Of a stretch of DNA of 64,000 bases, positions 8,239 through 17,149 are shown in pieces. The notes below the pieces were generated by a model that was given only the letters and a program-made list of their open reading frames with translations, was not told the origin of the DNA and made no database searches. A program made the position numbers and the translations under genes. The stretch is taken from NCBI RefSeq assembly GCF_003479605.1, contig NZ_QUHR01000004.1, positions 146,248 to 210,247 on the forward strand. The letters run 5' to 3'. How positions within the stretch are numbered: the first letter of the stretch is position 1; the number at the start of each line of letters is the position of its first letter. The DNA is from Roseburia sp. AF12-17LB. Lineage in GTDB: Bacteria > Bacillota > Clostridia > Lachnospirales > Lachnospiraceae.

Positions 8239-10434
8239 ATGCAGACAACAAAGAAAATGCCGTCACTGATATTCATCCTTGTGGGTGCAGTGTTAGCAGG
8301 GTATCTTGGTTATCTGATAAATGGTGCGTGGACGGAAGGGATTGCCTTTAATGAATTTATGGACAGATTCAATGAGGTATGTGCTGTTCCTTTTGCCAAT
8401 TATTACAATTCCAATACAGTAAAAGCAGTAGCCATTGCATTAGGTATCTATGCGATGGCTATTGTCATGTATTACACCAGTCAGAGAAACTATATGCCTG
8501 GCAAAGAATTTGGTACGGCAAGATTTGAAAATCCGAAGCAGGTCAACAAGATACTTGCAGATAAGGATGAAAATTTCAACCGGATACTCAGCCAGAATGT
8601 GAAGATGTCGCTGGATTTCAGGAGACTCAAGCTCAATGGAAATATCCTTATCTGTGGTGGTTCCGGAGCAGGAAAAACATTTTATGAAGTAAAGCCGAAT
8701 CTGATGCAGATGCCGCATAACTGTTCCTTTATCTGTACCGATCCAAAGGGAGAAATCCTTAGAAGCTGCGGGCAGATGTTAAAAAATAACGGATATAACC
8801 TGAAAGTCATTAATCTGTTAGAGATGGATAAATCAGACTGTTACAATCCATTTTCCTATATCAGAGAGGAAACAGATGTGGTCAAGCTGATTACAAACCT
8901 TATCAGCAATACGACACCAAAGGGAGCGACACCAAGTGATCCGTTCTGGGAAAAAGCGGAAGGATTGTTCTTACAGGCTATCTTTTATTATGTGTGGCTG
9001 GAGGTACAGCCGGCAAAGAGAAACTTTGAGACAGTACTTAAACTTCTTGGAGAGGCAGAGGTTACAGAGCAGGGGAAGGCATCAAAGCTGGATGTGCGTA
9101 TGAAGTTTTTAGAGGAAAGTTCCCCACTCGGAGCCAATCATCCGGCAGTCAAGCAGTACAACAAATGTATGAGAGGTGCAGGAGATACCGTCCGTTCCAT
9201 TATCATCAGTGCCAACTCAAGACTTGCATTTCTTGAAAATAAGCAGGTTTTACGATTACTCTCCAAAGATGAGCTTAATCTGTCCGATATCGGTATTGGT
9301 GTAAACGGAGATGGGGAGACAAAGACAGCACTCTTTTGTGTAATCCCGGATAGTGACAAATCCTATAACTTTATTATCGGTATGTTATACACGCAGATAT
9401 TTCAGGAATTGTACTATCAGGCAGACTTTAATTGTGGTGGAAGGCTGCCAATCCATGTGACATTTATGTTAGATGAATTTGCGAATGTCGCATTGCCAGA
9501 TGACTTCTGTTCACTGTTATCGACAATGCGAAGCCGTGAGATTTCAAGTATTATCATTATTCAGAACTTTGCCCAGTTAAAAGCACTTTTTAAAGATACC
9601 TGGGAGACAATTCCCGGCAACTGCGATACGTTCATCTATCTCGGTGGAAACGAGCAGAGTACGCATAAGTATGTGTCAGAGCTGCTTGGAAAAGGTACGA
9701 TTGATAAGAAGTCAAGTGGAGAAACAAAGGGCAGACAGGGAAGCTCTTCAAGAAACTATGATGTATTAGGCAGAGAATTGTTTACACCCGATGAAGTCAG
9801 AAAGCTGGATAATAAGAAATGTATTATCTTTATCCGTGGTTTTGATCCTATCATGGACAATAAGTTCATACCGTTCAATCATTCGATGTTTAACCAGACA
9901 GCAGATGGCAAGGGAGAGCCTTATGTTCATCAGATAAGAGGAGCAGATAATCTTATCGGTCCGCCATTTGAGATTCTTTCAGACAAGGCAGTTAAGTATT
10001 ATGAAAAGCTGAGGGATAAGGGCGAGAATGTGTATATAGATTCTCTTACCTATGAGCAGTTTATGATGCTTGGTGATGCGGAGTTAAGCAGAAGATTCTC
10101 CATGCAGGATGAGGCAGAGCAGAAAGCAAAGATTGACAGGGAGCAGGCAAATGAGCTTGAGTATGTCGATGAGTCACAGAAGTCTGATACTACAGAATGT
10201 GCTAACTCTTCTAATGGAAGTGCTGGTACTAAGCCTGTAAGGAATCCTGAGAGGGAAAAGCCTAAGTGGGAGGATACAATCACAAACCGAATGCTGCACT
10301 GGTCATATACACCGGAGCAGAAAGAGGAAGTGAAGAAGGCACTTGCGGCAGGAGTTCCGAAGGCAACGATTCTTACTTACTTTTATCCGGAGGTTACTGT
10401 GGAGAAGATGAGTTCATATCGAAAGAAGCAGTAA
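8239..10434 (+). CDS. virD4: VirD4/TraG-type coupling protein
   Basis: A 731-residue membrane ATPase that links the relaxosome to the secretion channel. Two N-terminal membrane segments are visible (about residues 9-30 and 62-80). They are followed by the Walker A motif GGSGAGKTF (about residues 140-148) and Walker B within FMLDEFANV (about residue 415). The C-terminal ~80 residues are acidic and Ser-rich, then end in a helical block (EEVKKALAAGVPKATILTYF) common in ICE-type homologues. ATG 8239 follows the PcfB-like gene with a 6-base gap. Length and motifs are those of a complete protein. Confidence 0.95.
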   Translation: MQTTKKMPSLIFILVGAVLAGYLGYLINGAWTEGIAFNEFMDRFNEVCAVPFANYYNSNTVKAVAIALGIYAMAIVMYYTSQRNYMPGKEFGTARFENPKQVNKILADKDENFNRILSQNVKMSLDFRRLKLNGNILICGGSGAGKTFYEVKPNLMQMPHNCSFICTDPKGEILRSCGQMLKNNGYNLKVINLLEMDKSDCYNPFSYIREETDVVKLITNLISNTTPKGATPSDPFWEKAEGLFLQAIFYYVWLEVQPAKRNFETVLKLLGEAEVTEQGKASKLDVRMKFLEESSPLGANHPAVKQYNKCMRGAGDTVRSIIISANSRLAFLENKQVLRLLSKDELNLSDIGIGVNGDGETKTALFCVIPDSDKSYNFIIGMLYTQIFQELYYQADFNCGGRLPIHVTFMLDEFANVALPDDFCSLLSTMRSREISSIIIIQNFAQLKALFKDTWETIPGNCDTFIYLGGNEQSTHKYVSELLGKGTIDKKSSGETKGRQGSSSRNYDVLGRELFTPDEVRKLDNKKCIIFIRGFDPIMDNKFIPFNHSMFNQTADGKGEPYVHQIRGADNLIGPPFEILSDKAVKYYEKLRDKGENVYIDSLTYEQFMMLGDAELSRRFSMQDEAEQKAKIDREQANELEYVDESQKSDTTECANSSNGSAGTKPVRNPEREKPKWEDTITNRMLHWSYTPEQKEEVKKALAAGVPKATILTYFYPEVTVEKMSSYRKKQ

Positions 10435-10463
10435 TGTTTTTAGATATATTACAGAGTATATGA

Positions 10464-10517
10464 TATAATTTGCTCACATGGTATGCTTCAGCTTATTGGA
10501 CTACTAACATGTGAGCA
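10464..10517 (+). promoter_or_regulatory. Promoter-like site with inverted-repeat operator before the XRE gene
   Basis: A TATAAT box at 10464-10469 is followed by a 10-bp inverted repeat, TGCTCACATG (10471-10480) and CATGTGAGCA (10508-10517), lying between the likely start site and the XRE gene. The arrangement suits autorepression by that regulator or a leader hairpin. No convincing -35 box is seen. Confidence 0.5.
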
Positions 10518-10557
10518 GTTACAAAAGACAGAAATTATTTTATATTGGAGGTACAGG

Positions 10558-11097
10558 ATGAATACGGAAAAGACTTTTGCAGATAGATTAAAAGAGTTGC
10601 GTAATATACGAAACTATACACAGGAAGAGCTGGGTAAGATAACAAATATATCTGTTCAGAGTATACGACGTTATGAACAAGGTAGACTCAATGAAGAGCC
10701 AAGTGCGTATAATCTTTTACAACTAGCAAAGGCACTAGATGTAACACCTGAATACTTATTGATAGGAGATAATAATATGACAAGTTACACGGAGGCAATT
10801 AAGAGAGAATTGAAGCAACTTAATGACTATGGACAAATATCTGAAATTAAAGAAACCGAGTTGAATTCCACGATTTTATCACATCTTGAGATGAGTAATG
10901 ATTTAGTAGATGCTGTAAAGACGGATTGGAATGAAAAAGGCATATTTAAGAGGATAGAGAAAGAGGAAGATAAACAGATTGTGGTAGACAGTTATTGTAC
11001 AAGACCTTATGTACAGGATGTCATATTACGATATTGCCAGAATAGATCTATATTTAAGACAAAGTTTGCAATAATTGATGGAATGCTTTTAGAATAA
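10558..11097 (+). CDS. XRE-family transcriptional regulator
   Basis: A 179-residue regulator with an N-terminal HTH_XRE domain (LKELRNIRNYTQEELGKITN, then SVQSIRRYEQG), about residues 10-65, and a C-terminal region of unknown type. The start at ATG 10558 follows TTGGAGG; an upstream in-frame start at 10483 lacks an RBS. It stands alone between the coupling protein and the pilin gene. It has its own TATAAT box and inverted repeat upstream and a terminator downstream, so it looks like an independently expressed insertion into the transfer operon. AT-rich codon use also differs from the flanking transfer genes. Confidence 0.85.
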   Translation: MNTEKTFADRLKELRNIRNYTQEELGKITNISVQSIRRYEQGRLNEEPSAYNLLQLAKALDVTPEYLLIGDNNMTSYTEAIKRELKQLNDYGQISEIKETELNSTILSHLEMSNDLVDAVKTDWNEKGIFKRIEKEEDKQIVVDSYCTRPYVQDVILRYCQNRSIFKTKFAIIDGMLLE

Positions 11098-11117
11098 AGC
11101 AAATTTGAGAGTAAATT

Positions 11118-11152
11118 AGCACTTTAGCCATATGGTTAAGGTGCTTTTTTTC
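11118..11152 (+). terminator. Terminator after the XRE gene
   Basis: An imperfect stem (AGCAC..TTA.CC / GG.TAA..GTGCT, loop ATAT) is followed by TTTTTTT. It lies 21 bases after the XRE stop and isolates that gene from the pilin operon. Confidence 0.75.
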
Positions 11153-11256
11153 ATACCTTGAAAGGAGATGGTCACAGCAAAAACGCATCGGGGAAAGCCC
11201 GATTAACCAGTACAACAGGCATTGCCTGATTATCATAGAGTAACTATCAACAGGAC

Positions 11257-11319
11257 AGAAAGGAATGCATATATTCCGTTCGGAAAGCTAGCCGGATTGG
11301 AATATGTGTATTCCTTTCT
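11257..11319 (+). promoter_or_regulatory. Long leader hairpin before the pilin gene
   Basis: Two 21-base arms at 11257-11277 and 11299-11319 pair with only a few mismatches around a 21-base loop. The sequence just after the second arm is GGCTTTTTCC, so AGCC in the loop (11289-11293) could pair with GGCT to form a different, terminator-like stem. The 11098-11420 stretch otherwise holds only the XRE terminator and tiny frames. It may be an attenuator or a stabilising 5' structure for the abundant pilin mRNA. Confidence 0.5.
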
Positions 11320-11420
11320 GGCTTTTTCCGCTTCTGTCACTTCAAAAAAGGAGATTAAACAACATGAGAAAAGAACAGGTTATTTCAACAACAAACAACA
11401 ATCAGATGGAGGAGAAAGGC

Positions 11421-11744
11421 ATGAAGAGTAGATTCATTCACTTAAAAAAGAGATTCGTTCCGGCAGTATCCGGAGCACTTATGGGAGTAATGCTTATGAG
11501 CACTACTTGTTTTGCAGCAGGTACAGGTACTTCCGCAGTAACACAGCCACTTGAGAACTTAAAGACACTTATTATTGCAGTCATTGGTGCTGTTGGTGTC
11601 ATTATTCTTGCAAAGAATGTCATGGAGTTCGCACAAGCATATCAGCAGCAGGATTCATCTACCATGAACTCCGCTCTGAAAGGGATTGTGGCAGGTGTCA
11701 TGATGGCTGGTATTTCAACAGTTCTGACATTCTTAGGCTTCTAA
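11421..11744 (+). CDS. VirB2-like conjugal pilin/TrbC-type membrane protein
   Basis: A 107-residue protein with a classic signal peptide (MKSRFIHLKKRF, a hydrophobic core, then a TTCFA cleavage-type end), followed by two membrane segments. These are around LIIAVIGAVGVIILAKNVM and GIVAGVMMAGISTVLTFLGF. This is the layout of VirB2/TrbC-type pilins and of the small membrane subunits of Firmicutes ICEs. ATG 11421 has GGAGGAG 9 bases upstream and gives a normal signal peptide. An alternative ATG at 11364, also with AAGGAG, would add a 19-residue polar leader. It heads the channel operon, 54 bases before the VirB6-like gene. Confidence 0.78.
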   Translation: MKSRFIHLKKRFVPAVSGALMGVMLMSTTCFAAGTGTSAVTQPLENLKTLIIAVIGAVGVIILAKNVMEFAQAYQQQDSSTMNSALKGIVAGVMMAGISTVLTFLGF

Positions 11745-11798
11745 GATTGGGGAAATGTATTTCCCCTTTTAGTAAAAGGAAAGAGGTGAATAACAAGT

Positions 11799-12641
11799 AT
11801 GGATATTTTTAAGCTTGGAGACAAGATCCTTGCACTTCTTGAGGCGGTGTTTGGGTTTTGGAACAATCAGATATCCCTGGTCTTTGCAATGCTTGGACAG
11901 TCACCGGTCAGTTTCAAGGGCGGAGGTCCCTGGGCAGTCATTGAGGGTATTGAGCCGGTCTTTGTAGCGGTCGGCTCTTCCCTTGTTGTGCTGTTCTTTG
12001 TTATCGGTTTCTGCTCGGAAAGCATAGACGTAAAAGATGAGATGAGGTTTGAATCAATCCTGCGTATGCTTATCCGACTGGGACTTGCAGAATGGTTTGT
12101 TGCAAATAATGTCACGATTATGAAAGCATTTTTTACTTCCATAGGAAATCTGGTGGGACTTATATCTGCCGGGACAACGATGCAGCTTGCCATTGACAGT
12201 ACACAGGCAGACATCATTAAGGGACTCGGATTTGGTGAAAGTCTGGTAATGCTGATACTTACAGCTTTGCTTGCAATCATCATTATTATCTGTGGATTTT
12301 TTATCATCTACACAGTGTATTTCAGGTTCTTAAAGATTCTGATTATTGTGCCGCTTGGTGCGATTGCCTGCTCCACGATGGCAGGAAACAGAATGGTCAG
12401 TCATACAATGGCTACCTACTGTAAATATTTCTTGTCATGTGTGTTTGAGGCAGTAACGATGGCACTTGCGATTGTGGTATGTAATGCATTTATCAATGCA
12501 GGACTTCCGGCATTTACAGGAAGTTATGCTGACTGGGCACAGACACTTATATATCTGTGTGAAATGACATTTACGATAGCAATGACTGTTGGAAGCGTGA
12601 AGGGTGCACAGACACTTACAAGCAAGGCATTTGGATTATAG
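11799..12641 (+). CDS. VirB6/TrbL-like channel protein
   Basis: A 280-residue polytopic membrane protein with about six hydrophobic segments (for example VFVAVGSSLVVLFFVIGF, LILTALLAIIIIICGFFIIY and the C-terminal FTIAMTVGSVKGAQ). Its place between the pilin-like gene and PrgI/VirB4, and its profile, fit the VirB6/TrbL family that forms the inner-membrane part of the transfer channel. The start follows AGAGGTG. The C-terminal KGAQTLTSKAFGL tail is typical of ICE homologues as I remember them. No break is visible. Confidence 0.82.
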   Translation: MDIFKLGDKILALLEAVFGFWNNQISLVFAMLGQSPVSFKGGGPWAVIEGIEPVFVAVGSSLVVLFFVIGFCSESIDVKDEMRFESILRMLIRLGLAEWFVANNVTIMKAFFTSIGNLVGLISAGTTMQLAIDSTQADIIKGLGFGESLVMLILTALLAIIIIICGFFIIYTVYFRFLKILIIVPLGAIACSTMAGNRMVSHTMATYCKYFLSCVFEAVTMALAIVVCNAFINAGLPAFTGSYADWAQTLIYLCEMTFTIAMTVGSVKGAQTLTSKAFGL

Positions 12642-12653
12642 AAGGAGGCAGAA

Positions 12654-13064
12654 ATGGATAATGAAAAGAAACAGGTTACTTATAATTCAAGTATAACCGG
12701 AGAAACGCAGGTGACATTTGATATCCAGCAGTATATGAATAACAGGGCAATGTTTATTGGTCTTATGTGTAATGAAGATGGATATGAGGAGCCTTTTGGG
12801 GATGTGACAGTGAATTTATCTGTTGCAGCACCAAATTACTGCGGATATCTGAATGTGAATGACATGCCGGATATTGAAAAGTTTATTACAGACAATGACA
12901 TTGGAGAGTTTACAGGATTCACGCAGAGGAGCGGTTTCTGCGAATATCCACTTTATCTGTTCAATGTAGATAAGCTTAGGGAACTGTGTCCGGATGGAAT
13001 GGATAAGTATGAGGCGAATATTGGAATGACAAGAAAGCCGGAAACAAAGGATTTATCAAGATAG
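12654..13064 (+). CDS. DUF4313-like ICE protein
   Basis: A 136-residue soluble protein that resembles DUF4313. The recognisable part is a central strand-rich stretch, EDGYEEPFGDVTVNLSV, after a short N-terminal lead. No membrane segment or catalytic motif is visible. It starts 12 bases after the VirB6-like gene behind AAGGAGG and ends 12 bases before the PrgI gene. It is therefore in the channel operon, although it does not look like a channel part. The family match is by memory and moderately secure; the role is unknown. Confidence 0.62.
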   Translation: MDNEKKQVTYNSSITGETQVTFDIQQYMNNRAMFIGLMCNEDGYEEPFGDVTVNLSVAAPNYCGYLNVNDMPDIEKFITDNDIGEFTGFTQRSGFCEYPLYLFNVDKLRELCPDGMDKYEANIGMTRKPETKDLSR

Positions 13065-13076
13065 GAGGCAGCGACA

Positions 13077-13589
13077 ATGGTAATCGAAGTAAACAAGGAT
13101 ATAGACCGCTATCAGGAATCGGTTGCGATGGGACTTACTGCAAGGCAGCTTATATTTTCCATTGCAAGCGTAGTGGTCGGTGGCGGTATCGTCCTTCTTC
13201 TTTACAAGTATATCGGTCTTACGGGTTCTGCTTATGTGGCAATTCCCTGTGTGGCACCGATTGCACTTGGTGGTTTCTATTCCTTTAATGGGATGAATTT
13301 CTACGAGTATATGGGAAAGAAACTGCATTTTATGTTTGGAAACAGGGCATTTACCTATGTATCAACAGAGGGAGAGCCTGCAATAAAGCAGTTAGAAGCA
13401 GAGCAGAATGAACAGATAAAGAAGAAAGGCAGAAAGGCTGAACCGGAGACTGTAACAGCTGATTCGGTTGTAAAGAAGCAGGAGGAGTTTGAAGCGATGA
13501 AGAAAAAGACGAGAAACATGCTGCTTGGACTTGTCGCAGTCATTGTTGCGATAACAGCTGGTATTGCAGCATATAAGGCGATGCATTAG
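13077..13589 (+). CDS. PrgI family (VirB3-like) membrane protein
   Basis: A 170-residue protein of the PrgI family, which serves as the VirB3-like partner of VirB4 in Gram-positive systems. The N-terminal block (VIEVNKDIDRYQESVAMGLT, with the RQLIFS lead into the first span) is characteristic. Two adjacent membrane segments follow at about residues 25-65. A charged linker (EQNEQIKKKGRKAEPE) and a third C-terminal span (LLGLVAVIVAITAGIAAY) complete it. It starts 12 bases after the DUF4313-like gene with AGGAGG upstream and sits directly before virB4 apart from a structured gap. The extra C-terminal span makes it longer than the shortest family members. Confidence 0.88.
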   Translation: MVIEVNKDIDRYQESVAMGLTARQLIFSIASVVVGGGIVLLLYKYIGLTGSAYVAIPCVAPIALGGFYSFNGMNFYEYMGKKLHFMFGNRAFTYVSTEGEPAIKQLEAEQNEQIKKKGRKAEPETVTADSVVKKQEEFEAMKKKTRNMLLGLVAVIVAITAGIAAYKAMH

Positions 13590-13602
13590 ATAAAAAGTAT
13601 CT

Positions 13603-13655
13603 GACCGCAAGGTCGGGAACACAGCCCGCAGGGTGAAGTTCCCGGCGGGCTTTCA
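13603..13655 (+). promoter_or_regulatory. Structured intergenic RNA with crossing stems before virB4
   Basis: Three stems are visible: GACC/GGTC (13603-13614, GCAA loop), GGGAAC/GTTCCC (13615-13620 with 13638-13643) and AGCCCGC/GCGGGCT (13623-13629 with 13645-13651). The last two cross, so they are either mutually exclusive or form a pseudoknot. The last stem is followed by TTTC only, a weak terminator at most. It could tune readthrough into virB4. Confidence 0.5.
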
Positions 13656-13679
13656 TTATAAGAAAGCGAGGTTAGAGAC

Positions 13680-16055
13680 ATGGGTTTATTTACAGACGGA
13701 TTTAAGTTATTAAAGAAGGCGAGTGAGCCTTTGTATAAGACACCTAAATCCATTCAGGAAACCATAGAGATTATGGCGGTGGCTGAAAACGGCATTTTTG
13801 AAGTGAGCAAAAATAAGTATTCCAAATGCTACCGCTTTCAGGACATCAATTACACGACAGCAACGGAGGATGAGCAGATCGGTATTTTCGAGAGGTATTG
13901 CAAGTTCCTAAATTCGCTGGACTGTAATTATAAGATTACGATCAACAATAAGAACAAAAACATGGATGAACTCCGTGACAAGGTTCTGATTGCTGAGAAA
14001 AACGATGGCTTCAATAATTATAGAAGAATCTACAATGACATCATTGAGGAGAAGATTATTGAGGGCAGACAGGGGATTGAGCAGGAGAGATACCTGACAA
14101 TCACGATTGAGAGAAAGAACTTCGAGGAGGCAAAGGCACAGTTTGCTACCCTTGAGGCAACGATACACAAGGCTTTCATTGAGCTTGGGGCAGAGATTGT
14201 TCCGCTTAATGGCAATGAGAGACTGAAAGTGCTCTATGATTATTATCATCTTGGAGATGAGGGCAGCTTTGATTTTGATATCAAAAAGGCAAAGAAGGTC
14301 GGAGCAGATTTTAGAAATGATCTGTGCAATGGGATGGTGAAATATTTCCCGGACCATTTTGAGGATGAGAGTAAATTCTGCAAGGCACTTTTTATCAAAA
14401 AGTATCCGAGCAGTTTGTCAGACAGATTTATCAATGAGATTACTTCCCTTCCGGTTCATTCCATCACGAGCATTGATGTGGTGCCTGTTCCTAAGGATTT
14501 GACTACAAAGGTGCTTCAGAAGAAATACCTTGGTATTGAGTCGGATATCATTAAGCAGCAGAGAGTCCGTAATAAGAATAACGACTTTTCTACGGAAATT
14601 TCATATGCCAAGAGAACGGAGAAAAAGGAGATTGAGGAAATCATGGATGATGTTCGTGAGAATGACCAGTGCCTTTTCTTCGTGGGAGTTACTATTATTC
14701 TTATGGCAGAGAGCAAAAAAGAGCTTGATAGCGTCTGTGAGACAGTGGAGACTATCGGAAAGCGTAACAGCTGTACGATTGATACACACTACTTAAAGCA
14801 GAGGGAGGCACTCAACACAGCGCTTCCGATTGGTGTAAGACAGGTGGAGACAATGCGTACCCTTCTTACCCAGTCACTTGCGGTGCTTATGCCATTCAAT
14901 GTGCAGGAATTAAATGACAGCACAGGGAACTATTATGGTATCAATCAGATCAGCAAGAATGTGAATATCGGTAACAGAAAGAAGCTGATAAACGGAAATG
15001 GCTTCGTTTTCGGAGTGCCGGGTTCCGGTAAATCCTTCTTCTGTAAGATGGAAATGGGCAGCGTATTCTTGTCGGGAGATGATGAGATAATCGTCATAGA
15101 TCCAATGAACGAATACTTTGATATTGCTGAGACTTATGGTGGAACAGTGGTAAATATGTCCACTTACACGGATAACTATGTGAATCCGCTGGAGATGGAT
15201 GTATGGAGCCTTGATCCGAATGATTCCAAGGGAATGGTAAGAGAAAAAGGCGAGTTTATGCTTGGTCTTTGTGAGCAGTGTATCGGAGACAGCTTAAATT
15301 CAAGACAGAAGTCAATCATTGACCGCTGCGTGAGAAAGCTGTATATCGACATTGCAAGAAGCAAAGAGAAGTATATCCCGGTGATGAGTGATTTTTACGA
15401 TATCCTTATGGCGCAGCCGGAGGAGGAAGCAAAGGACATTGCACTGTCACTAGAGCTTTTCGTAAATGGTTCGCTTAACATCTTCAATCACCAGACAAAT
15501 GTGGATGTGGATAACAGATTTACAGTATATGGCATCAGGGACTTGGGTACAGAACTTAGTCCTATCACAATGCTTGTTATGATGGAATCCATTCAGAACA
15601 GGATTGTTGAGAATGGCAAGAGAGGCAAGGCAACATGGCTCTATATTGATGAGTTCCATGTTCTGCTTAATTCCGAGTATTCTGCAAAATACTTGCAGCA
15701 GCTCTGGAAGAAGGTAAGAAAGCAGGGAGGTCTTTGTACCGGTATCACGCAGAATGTTGTCGATCTGTTGCAGAATTACACAGCAACCACAATGCTTGCA
15801 AACTCTGAGTTTGTGGCACTCTTGAAGCAGGCAAATACAGATAGTTCAAAGATGGCGGAGGTTATCGGGGTATCAGAGGCACAGCTTCGGTTCGTAACTA
15901 ATACCGCCTCTGGAATGGGACTTATTAAGTGTGGTTCGGTAGTAATTCCCTTTGATAATCAGATCAGCAAGGATACGGATTTGTACAGGCTGTATAATAC
16001 CAACATTCATGAGAAGATTGCGGAACAGAAGAAAAAAGAAGCAATGCTGCAGTGA
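13680..16055 (+). CDS. virB4: VirB4-type secretion ATPase
   Basis: A 791-residue cytoplasmic ATPase that powers the type IV channel. The N-terminal half is the long VirB4 region without ATPase motifs. Walker A is GVPGSGKSFF at about residue 446, and Walker B lies in WLYIDEFHVLL at about residue 653. The downstream conserved QLWKKVRKQGG and GITQNVVDLLQ blocks are also family-typical. It is a full-length member. ATG 13680 is preceded by AGCGAGG, and the gene follows the structured gap after PrgI. A hairpin lies 36 bases after the stop, where the operon is interrupted by a pseudogene and a peptidase gene. Confidence 0.95.
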   Translation: MGLFTDGFKLLKKASEPLYKTPKSIQETIEIMAVAENGIFEVSKNKYSKCYRFQDINYTTATEDEQIGIFERYCKFLNSLDCNYKITINNKNKNMDELRDKVLIAEKNDGFNNYRRIYNDIIEEKIIEGRQGIEQERYLTITIERKNFEEAKAQFATLEATIHKAFIELGAEIVPLNGNERLKVLYDYYHLGDEGSFDFDIKKAKKVGADFRNDLCNGMVKYFPDHFEDESKFCKALFIKKYPSSLSDRFINEITSLPVHSITSIDVVPVPKDLTTKVLQKKYLGIESDIIKQQRVRNKNNDFSTEISYAKRTEKKEIEEIMDDVRENDQCLFFVGVTIILMAESKKELDSVCETVETIGKRNSCTIDTHYLKQREALNTALPIGVRQVETMRTLLTQSLAVLMPFNVQELNDSTGNYYGINQISKNVNIGNRKKLINGNGFVFGVPGSGKSFFCKMEMGSVFLSGDDEIIVIDPMNEYFDIAETYGGTVVNMSTYTDNYVNPLEMDVWSLDPNDSKGMVREKGEFMLGLCEQCIGDSLNSRQKSIIDRCVRKLYIDIARSKEKYIPVMSDFYDILMAQPEEEAKDIALSLELFVNGSLNIFNHQTNVDVDNRFTVYGIRDLGTELSPITMLVMMESIQNRIVENGKRGKATWLYIDEFHVLLNSEYSAKYLQQLWKKVRKQGGLCTGITQNVVDLLQNYTATTMLANSEFVALLKQANTDSSKMAEVIGVSEAQLRFVTNTASGMGLIKCGSVVIPFDNQISKDTDLYRLYNTNIHEKIAEQKKKEAMLQ

Positions 16056-16090
16056 TAACAGATGAATTTTTATAGAATCTATAGTATAAT

Positions 16091-16118
16091 CAAGAGGTCG
16101 GATGAATGTCCGACCTTG
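16091..16118 (+). terminator. Hairpin after virB4
   Basis: CAAGAGGTCGG pairs with CCGACCTTG around a short loop, 36 bases after the virB4 stop. No T-run follows, so it may be a 3' stabiliser rather than a strong terminator. Confidence 0.4.
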
Positions 16119-16173
16119 ATGATAATAAATTAGATATTCCCTATTTTTAAGAAGAAAGCATATAAGATTCGAT

Positions 16174-16354
16174 ATGAAAAATAAATAAGGAAGCAGTTCT
16201 AAAATGTATCATTTGTACCGGAGAACATGTGGCTGGATTTTAAGATATGCTTATCGTACACTTTGACGAGAATATGTTGATTGGGGATGCAGCGGACCTG
16301 GATGCATTTATGGAAATGTATGGTGTGGAAGCAATTTCCAAGGAATATTTGTAA
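16174..16354 (+). pseudogene. Decayed small ICE gene with CTGEHVAGF motif
   Basis: A coding remnant can be read from 16178 to 16354 in one frame. It includes KCIICTGEHVAGF, then an in-frame TAA at 16241-16243, then DMLIVHFDENML and on to a TAA at 16352. An ATG at 16174 with a short frame (MKNK, stop) lies just upstream in a different frame, so at least one shift and one nonsense change are needed to restore it. The CTGE.VAGF motif resembles small ICE proteins often labelled aspartate dehydrogenase-like; that match is from memory. An ATG at 16247 could still give a 35-residue peptide. Confidence 0.55.
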
Positions 16355-16394
16355 TTATTAGGGAAAAGAAAATTTGAATTTTGTGGAGGGTGTT

Positions 16395-17081
16395 ATGCAA
16401 TATACCGAGGTACAGAATATAGCGAAAAAGACAATCGAGTTCATTAAAGATAATATACAGCCCGGCATGACATTGCTTGAGGTAAGACATTTGTGTGAAA
16501 CAAAAATGATGGAATTGGGAGCTGATTCTTTTTGGTATTGGGATGTGGGGGCTTTTGTTTTTGCTGGGGATGAAACCACATTATCCGTTTCAGGGAAAGA
16601 ATATACTACAAGTGAAAGAGTTATTGCAGAAAATGACATTATTACAATCGACTTGAGTCCACAAAATGAGGATACATGGGGCGATTATGCAAGAACCATT
16701 ATTATTGAAAATGGAAAGGTTGTCGAAACTGATAATGTGACTAATGATGAATGGAAAAAAGGATTGTTGATGGAAGAATATTTGCATGAGGAGATGTGCA
16801 AATTTGTTGCACCGGAAACTACCTTCGAGGAGCTATATTATCATATAAATGGTATCATAGAAGAAAAAGGGTATATAAATCTTGATTTCATGGGAAACTT
16901 GGGGCATTCAATTGTTCGGCAGAAAAATGATAGAATCTATATAGAAAAGGGCAATCAAATTTGCCTTGGCGAGGTTCATTATTTTACTTTTGAGCCACAT
17001 ATAAGTGTTCAAGGTTCAAAATATGGATATAAAAGAGAGAATATTTACTATTTTGAAAATGGAGAAATCAAAGAGTTATAA
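16395..17081 (+). CDS. M24 family (aminopeptidase P-like) metallopeptidase
   Basis: A 228-residue protein with the M24 pita-bread fold seen in methionine aminopeptidase and Xaa-Pro aminopeptidase. Candidate metal ligands are visible. There is an Asp in IDLSPQNEDTWGDYAR (D...D spacing somewhat altered), a His in GNLGHSI, a Glu in FEPHIS and a Glu in the C-terminal KRENIYYFENG. ATG 16395 has GGAGGG just upstream; a TTG at 16374 has none. It is AT-rich, ends before its own terminator, and sits between virB4 and the hydrolase gene. It therefore looks like a late insertion into the transfer operon. Substrate unknown. Confidence 0.8.
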   Translation: MQYTEVQNIAKKTIEFIKDNIQPGMTLLEVRHLCETKMMELGADSFWYWDVGAFVFAGDETTLSVSGKEYTTSERVIAENDIITIDLSPQNEDTWGDYARTIIIENGKVVETDNVTNDEWKKGLLMEEYLHEEMCKFVAPETTFEELYYHINGIIEEKGYINLDFMGNLGHSIVRQKNDRIYIEKGNQICLGEVHYFTFEPHISVQGSKYGYKRENIYYFENGEIKEL

Positions 17082-17149
17082 TTTGTAGATGTACCCGAAA
17101 TTTCAGTTTCATGTTGCTTTTAATAATTGAATATTGAATGATTTTACAT

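Noticed and set aside
11098..11256. Short frames after the XRE terminator (for example one reading RIGESPINQYNRHC)
   Set aside because: No RBS and no recognised family; left as part of the leader region.
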